From Bacteroidota bacterium (GTDB lineage Bacteria; Bacteroidota; Bacteroidia; Bacteroidales; NBLH01): DNA of 35,971 nt. The position numbers and the translations under genes are program-made. Below, piece after piece: positions 35,217 to 35,971 of the stretch (its first letter is position 1; every line of letters starts with the position of its first letter). The notes under the pieces are model-generated. The model saw nothing but the letters and a program-made list of their open reading frames with translations, ran no database searches and was not told the origin of the DNA. The stretch is from NCBI GenBank assembly GCA_025361565.1, contig JANYKN010000093.1:1-35971 (forward strand), read 5' to 3'.

Positions 35217-35249
35217 TTTTACAAAGGTACAGAATTTTTATTTAGCTGA
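35214..35249 (-). promoter_or_regulatory. promoter repeat of toxin-antitoxin module 2
   Basis: TACCTTTG (35229-35222), six bases before the ATG. The 36-base block differs from 33039-33074 at one internal position, so the two modules descend from one and may be cross-regulated. Confidence 0.55.
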
Positions 35250-35328
35250 GCTGATTTTATTTTTGGCCAACGCTTGTTGCTGTTGTGTTTTTTTTTAATA
35301 ATCTCCCAATCCCAAGCAACGCTCCTCG

Positions 35329-35355
35329 CCCCTCTCTTTTTGCCAAAGAGAGGGG
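35329..35355. repeat. REP-like hairpin
   Basis: CCCCTCTCTTT (35329-35339), loop TTGCC, AAAGAGAGGGG (35345-35355), a perfect 11-bp stem followed by TTGGGGGTGAG. The GC-rich palindrome is unlike the surrounding A/T-rich DNA and is a type of repeat scattered in Bacteroidota genomes. Confidence 0.75.
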
Positions 35356-35398
35356 TTGGGGGTGAGTTAAGACAAAATAGATGACCAATTTGCAATAC

Positions 35399-35435
35399 TC
35401 TAAAGGCGAAACCTTTTTAAAAGGTTTCGTCTTTG
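35399..35435. repeat. palindromic intergenic repeat, copy C
   Basis: TCTAAAGGCGAAACCTTTT followed by AAAAGGTTTCGTCTTT, the best preserved of the three copies. It is preceded by CCAATTTGCAATAC and followed at 35457-35486 by AAGCCTACCGCAG then AACTTTCTATGCTTAT, matching the block after copy B. Confidence 0.7.
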
Positions 35436-35505
35436 TCTTTGATAGAACGGCGACGGTTAAGCCTACCGCAGAACTTTCTATGCTTATCAACTTAATGGTA
35501 TATTA

Positions 35506-35823
35506 TTAATTGCAAAAATTCGGAAATGTAATAACCGTATCCTTCTTTATTAATATTATATCAAGATTTCCTTTCTTTTTGAAAATTGTGTCCCCAATTT
35601 CAATTTGTTCATAAACATCTCCATCTATAGCACCTTCTTCAGTTGTGTCAATAATACCACTGGAATCTTTGCCAATTATCCGGTAAAATTTTGTATCTAT
35701 ATATTTCCTGGTTACAACCATATTATAACTTAATGGTCGAAAGGTTTTTTCAAGATATTGTTTGCATATATCATCGCAAGAAAATATTATTAGTTGCAAA
35801 CTAATTAATACCAATATCAACAA
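35506..35823 (-). pseudogene. small lipoprotein paralogue without a proper start codon
   Basis: A 105-codon frame whose mature part parallels the 33397-33729 protein: FRPLSYNMVVTRKYIDTK, GKDSSGIIDTTEE, GDTIFKKKG, KKDTVITFPNFC. The signal region (FLLILVLISLQLIIFSC) is in frame with KQFLR upstream, and the frame stays open further upstream into IS-like DNA, but no ATG is present. TTG at 35823 would give a signal lacking its basic end. The insertion sequence at the window edge probably separated the start codon from the gene. Confidence 0.6.
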
Positions 35824-35867
35824 AAATCTAAGAAACTGTTTAAAATTGTAAAAAAATATAATAAATA

Positions 35868-35971
35868 ATTGACTATCAATTAGATAAATTGAAATATTAT
35901 TCGTATCTTACTGTGAACCAAACAAGTAAGCTATGAAAAGATATCCAACGGACTTAACCGATAGTCAATAT
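35868..35971 (+). mobile_element. left end of an IS5-type insertion sequence, cut by the window edge
   Basis: Contains the first codons of a transposase and a non-coding leader. ATTGACTATC (35868-35877) is repeated inverted as GATAGTCAAT (35960-35969), around the start codon. The exact terminus is not determinable; it must lie between about 35835 and 35900. Confidence 0.55.
35933..35971 (+). CDS. transposase N-terminus (IS5 family type), partial
   Basis: Thirteen codons are visible: MKRYPTDLTDSQY. This is the typical opening of IS5-family transposases ((M.RYPSDLTDAQW), the DUF4096-like N-terminal domain). The rest lies outside the window. The family call rests on this short but distinctive motif. 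Confidence 0.7.
   Translation, partial: MKRYPTDLTDSQY

Noticed and set aside
35257-35490. Minus-strand open frame containing LTHPQPLSLAKREGRG
   Set aside because: Translation of the REP-like hairpin and palindromic repeat, not a gene.

Overview
The window looks like a chromosome segment of a low-GC Bacteroidota. Several upstream regions carry the phylum-specific promoter pattern TTTG-N19/20-TAnnTTTG. The gene families are also typical of the phylum: a Bacteroides-type tyrosine integrase, DUF3987 primase-helicase, YfhO, SPOR and PA14-OmpA envelope proteins, and a DUF5706 protein. The order or family cannot be fixed from this sequence alone.

Positions 1 to about 9370 are one end of an integrative element. 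Its right boundary is a 3'-half tRNA(CAT) fragment at 9324-9370, the usual scar of integration into a tRNA 3' end. Reading leftward from it come a tyrosine integrase, a poorly conserved RteC-like protein with its own terminator, two HTH_17/excisionase-type proteins, an archaeo-eukaryotic-type primase and a DUF3987 helicase/primase partner. These last four overlap and are probably translationally coupled. An array of 9-bp direct repeats surrounds the stop codon of the DUF3987 gene and could be a replication origin. Beyond a structured 500-bp gap lies a long prokaryotic Argonaute whose PIWI domain has lost at least the first catalytic Asp, so it looks like a guide-binding, non-slicing (long-B type) protein. 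A second gene, cut by the window edge, follows it behind a perfect 12-bp inverted repeat and a promoter box, and is the prime candidate for its effector. No relaxase is visible.

Positions 9.4-26 kb are chromosomal backbone. They hold a cold-shock-domain protein; a TPR-SpoIIE phosphatase followed by a multi-repeat OmpL47-like exported protein; metK under a canonical promoter and a SAM-II riboswitch; a degenerate-HD/DUF5706 membrane protein; a SPOR-like exported protein; full-length metH; and a PA14-OmpA protein. metK and metH are the two S-adenosylmethionine-cycle genes.

Positions 23.8-32.5 kb form a surface-glycan type locus. A YfhO membrane protein, a methyltransferase and a GT2 glycosyltransferase run on the plus strand, from a promoter whose -7 box sits inside a perfect palindrome. 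They converge on a minus-strand operon of an asparagine-synthase-like amidotransferase, a GT4 and a GT2.

Positions 32.6-35.97 kb are a decaying, internally duplicated region. It contains two paralogous antitoxin/ParE modules (both toxins broken), small lipoproteins including a pair of paralogues, three copies of a palindromic intergenic repeat, a REP-like hairpin, and the start of an IS5-type insertion sequence at the right edge, which appears to have cost one lipoprotein its start codon.
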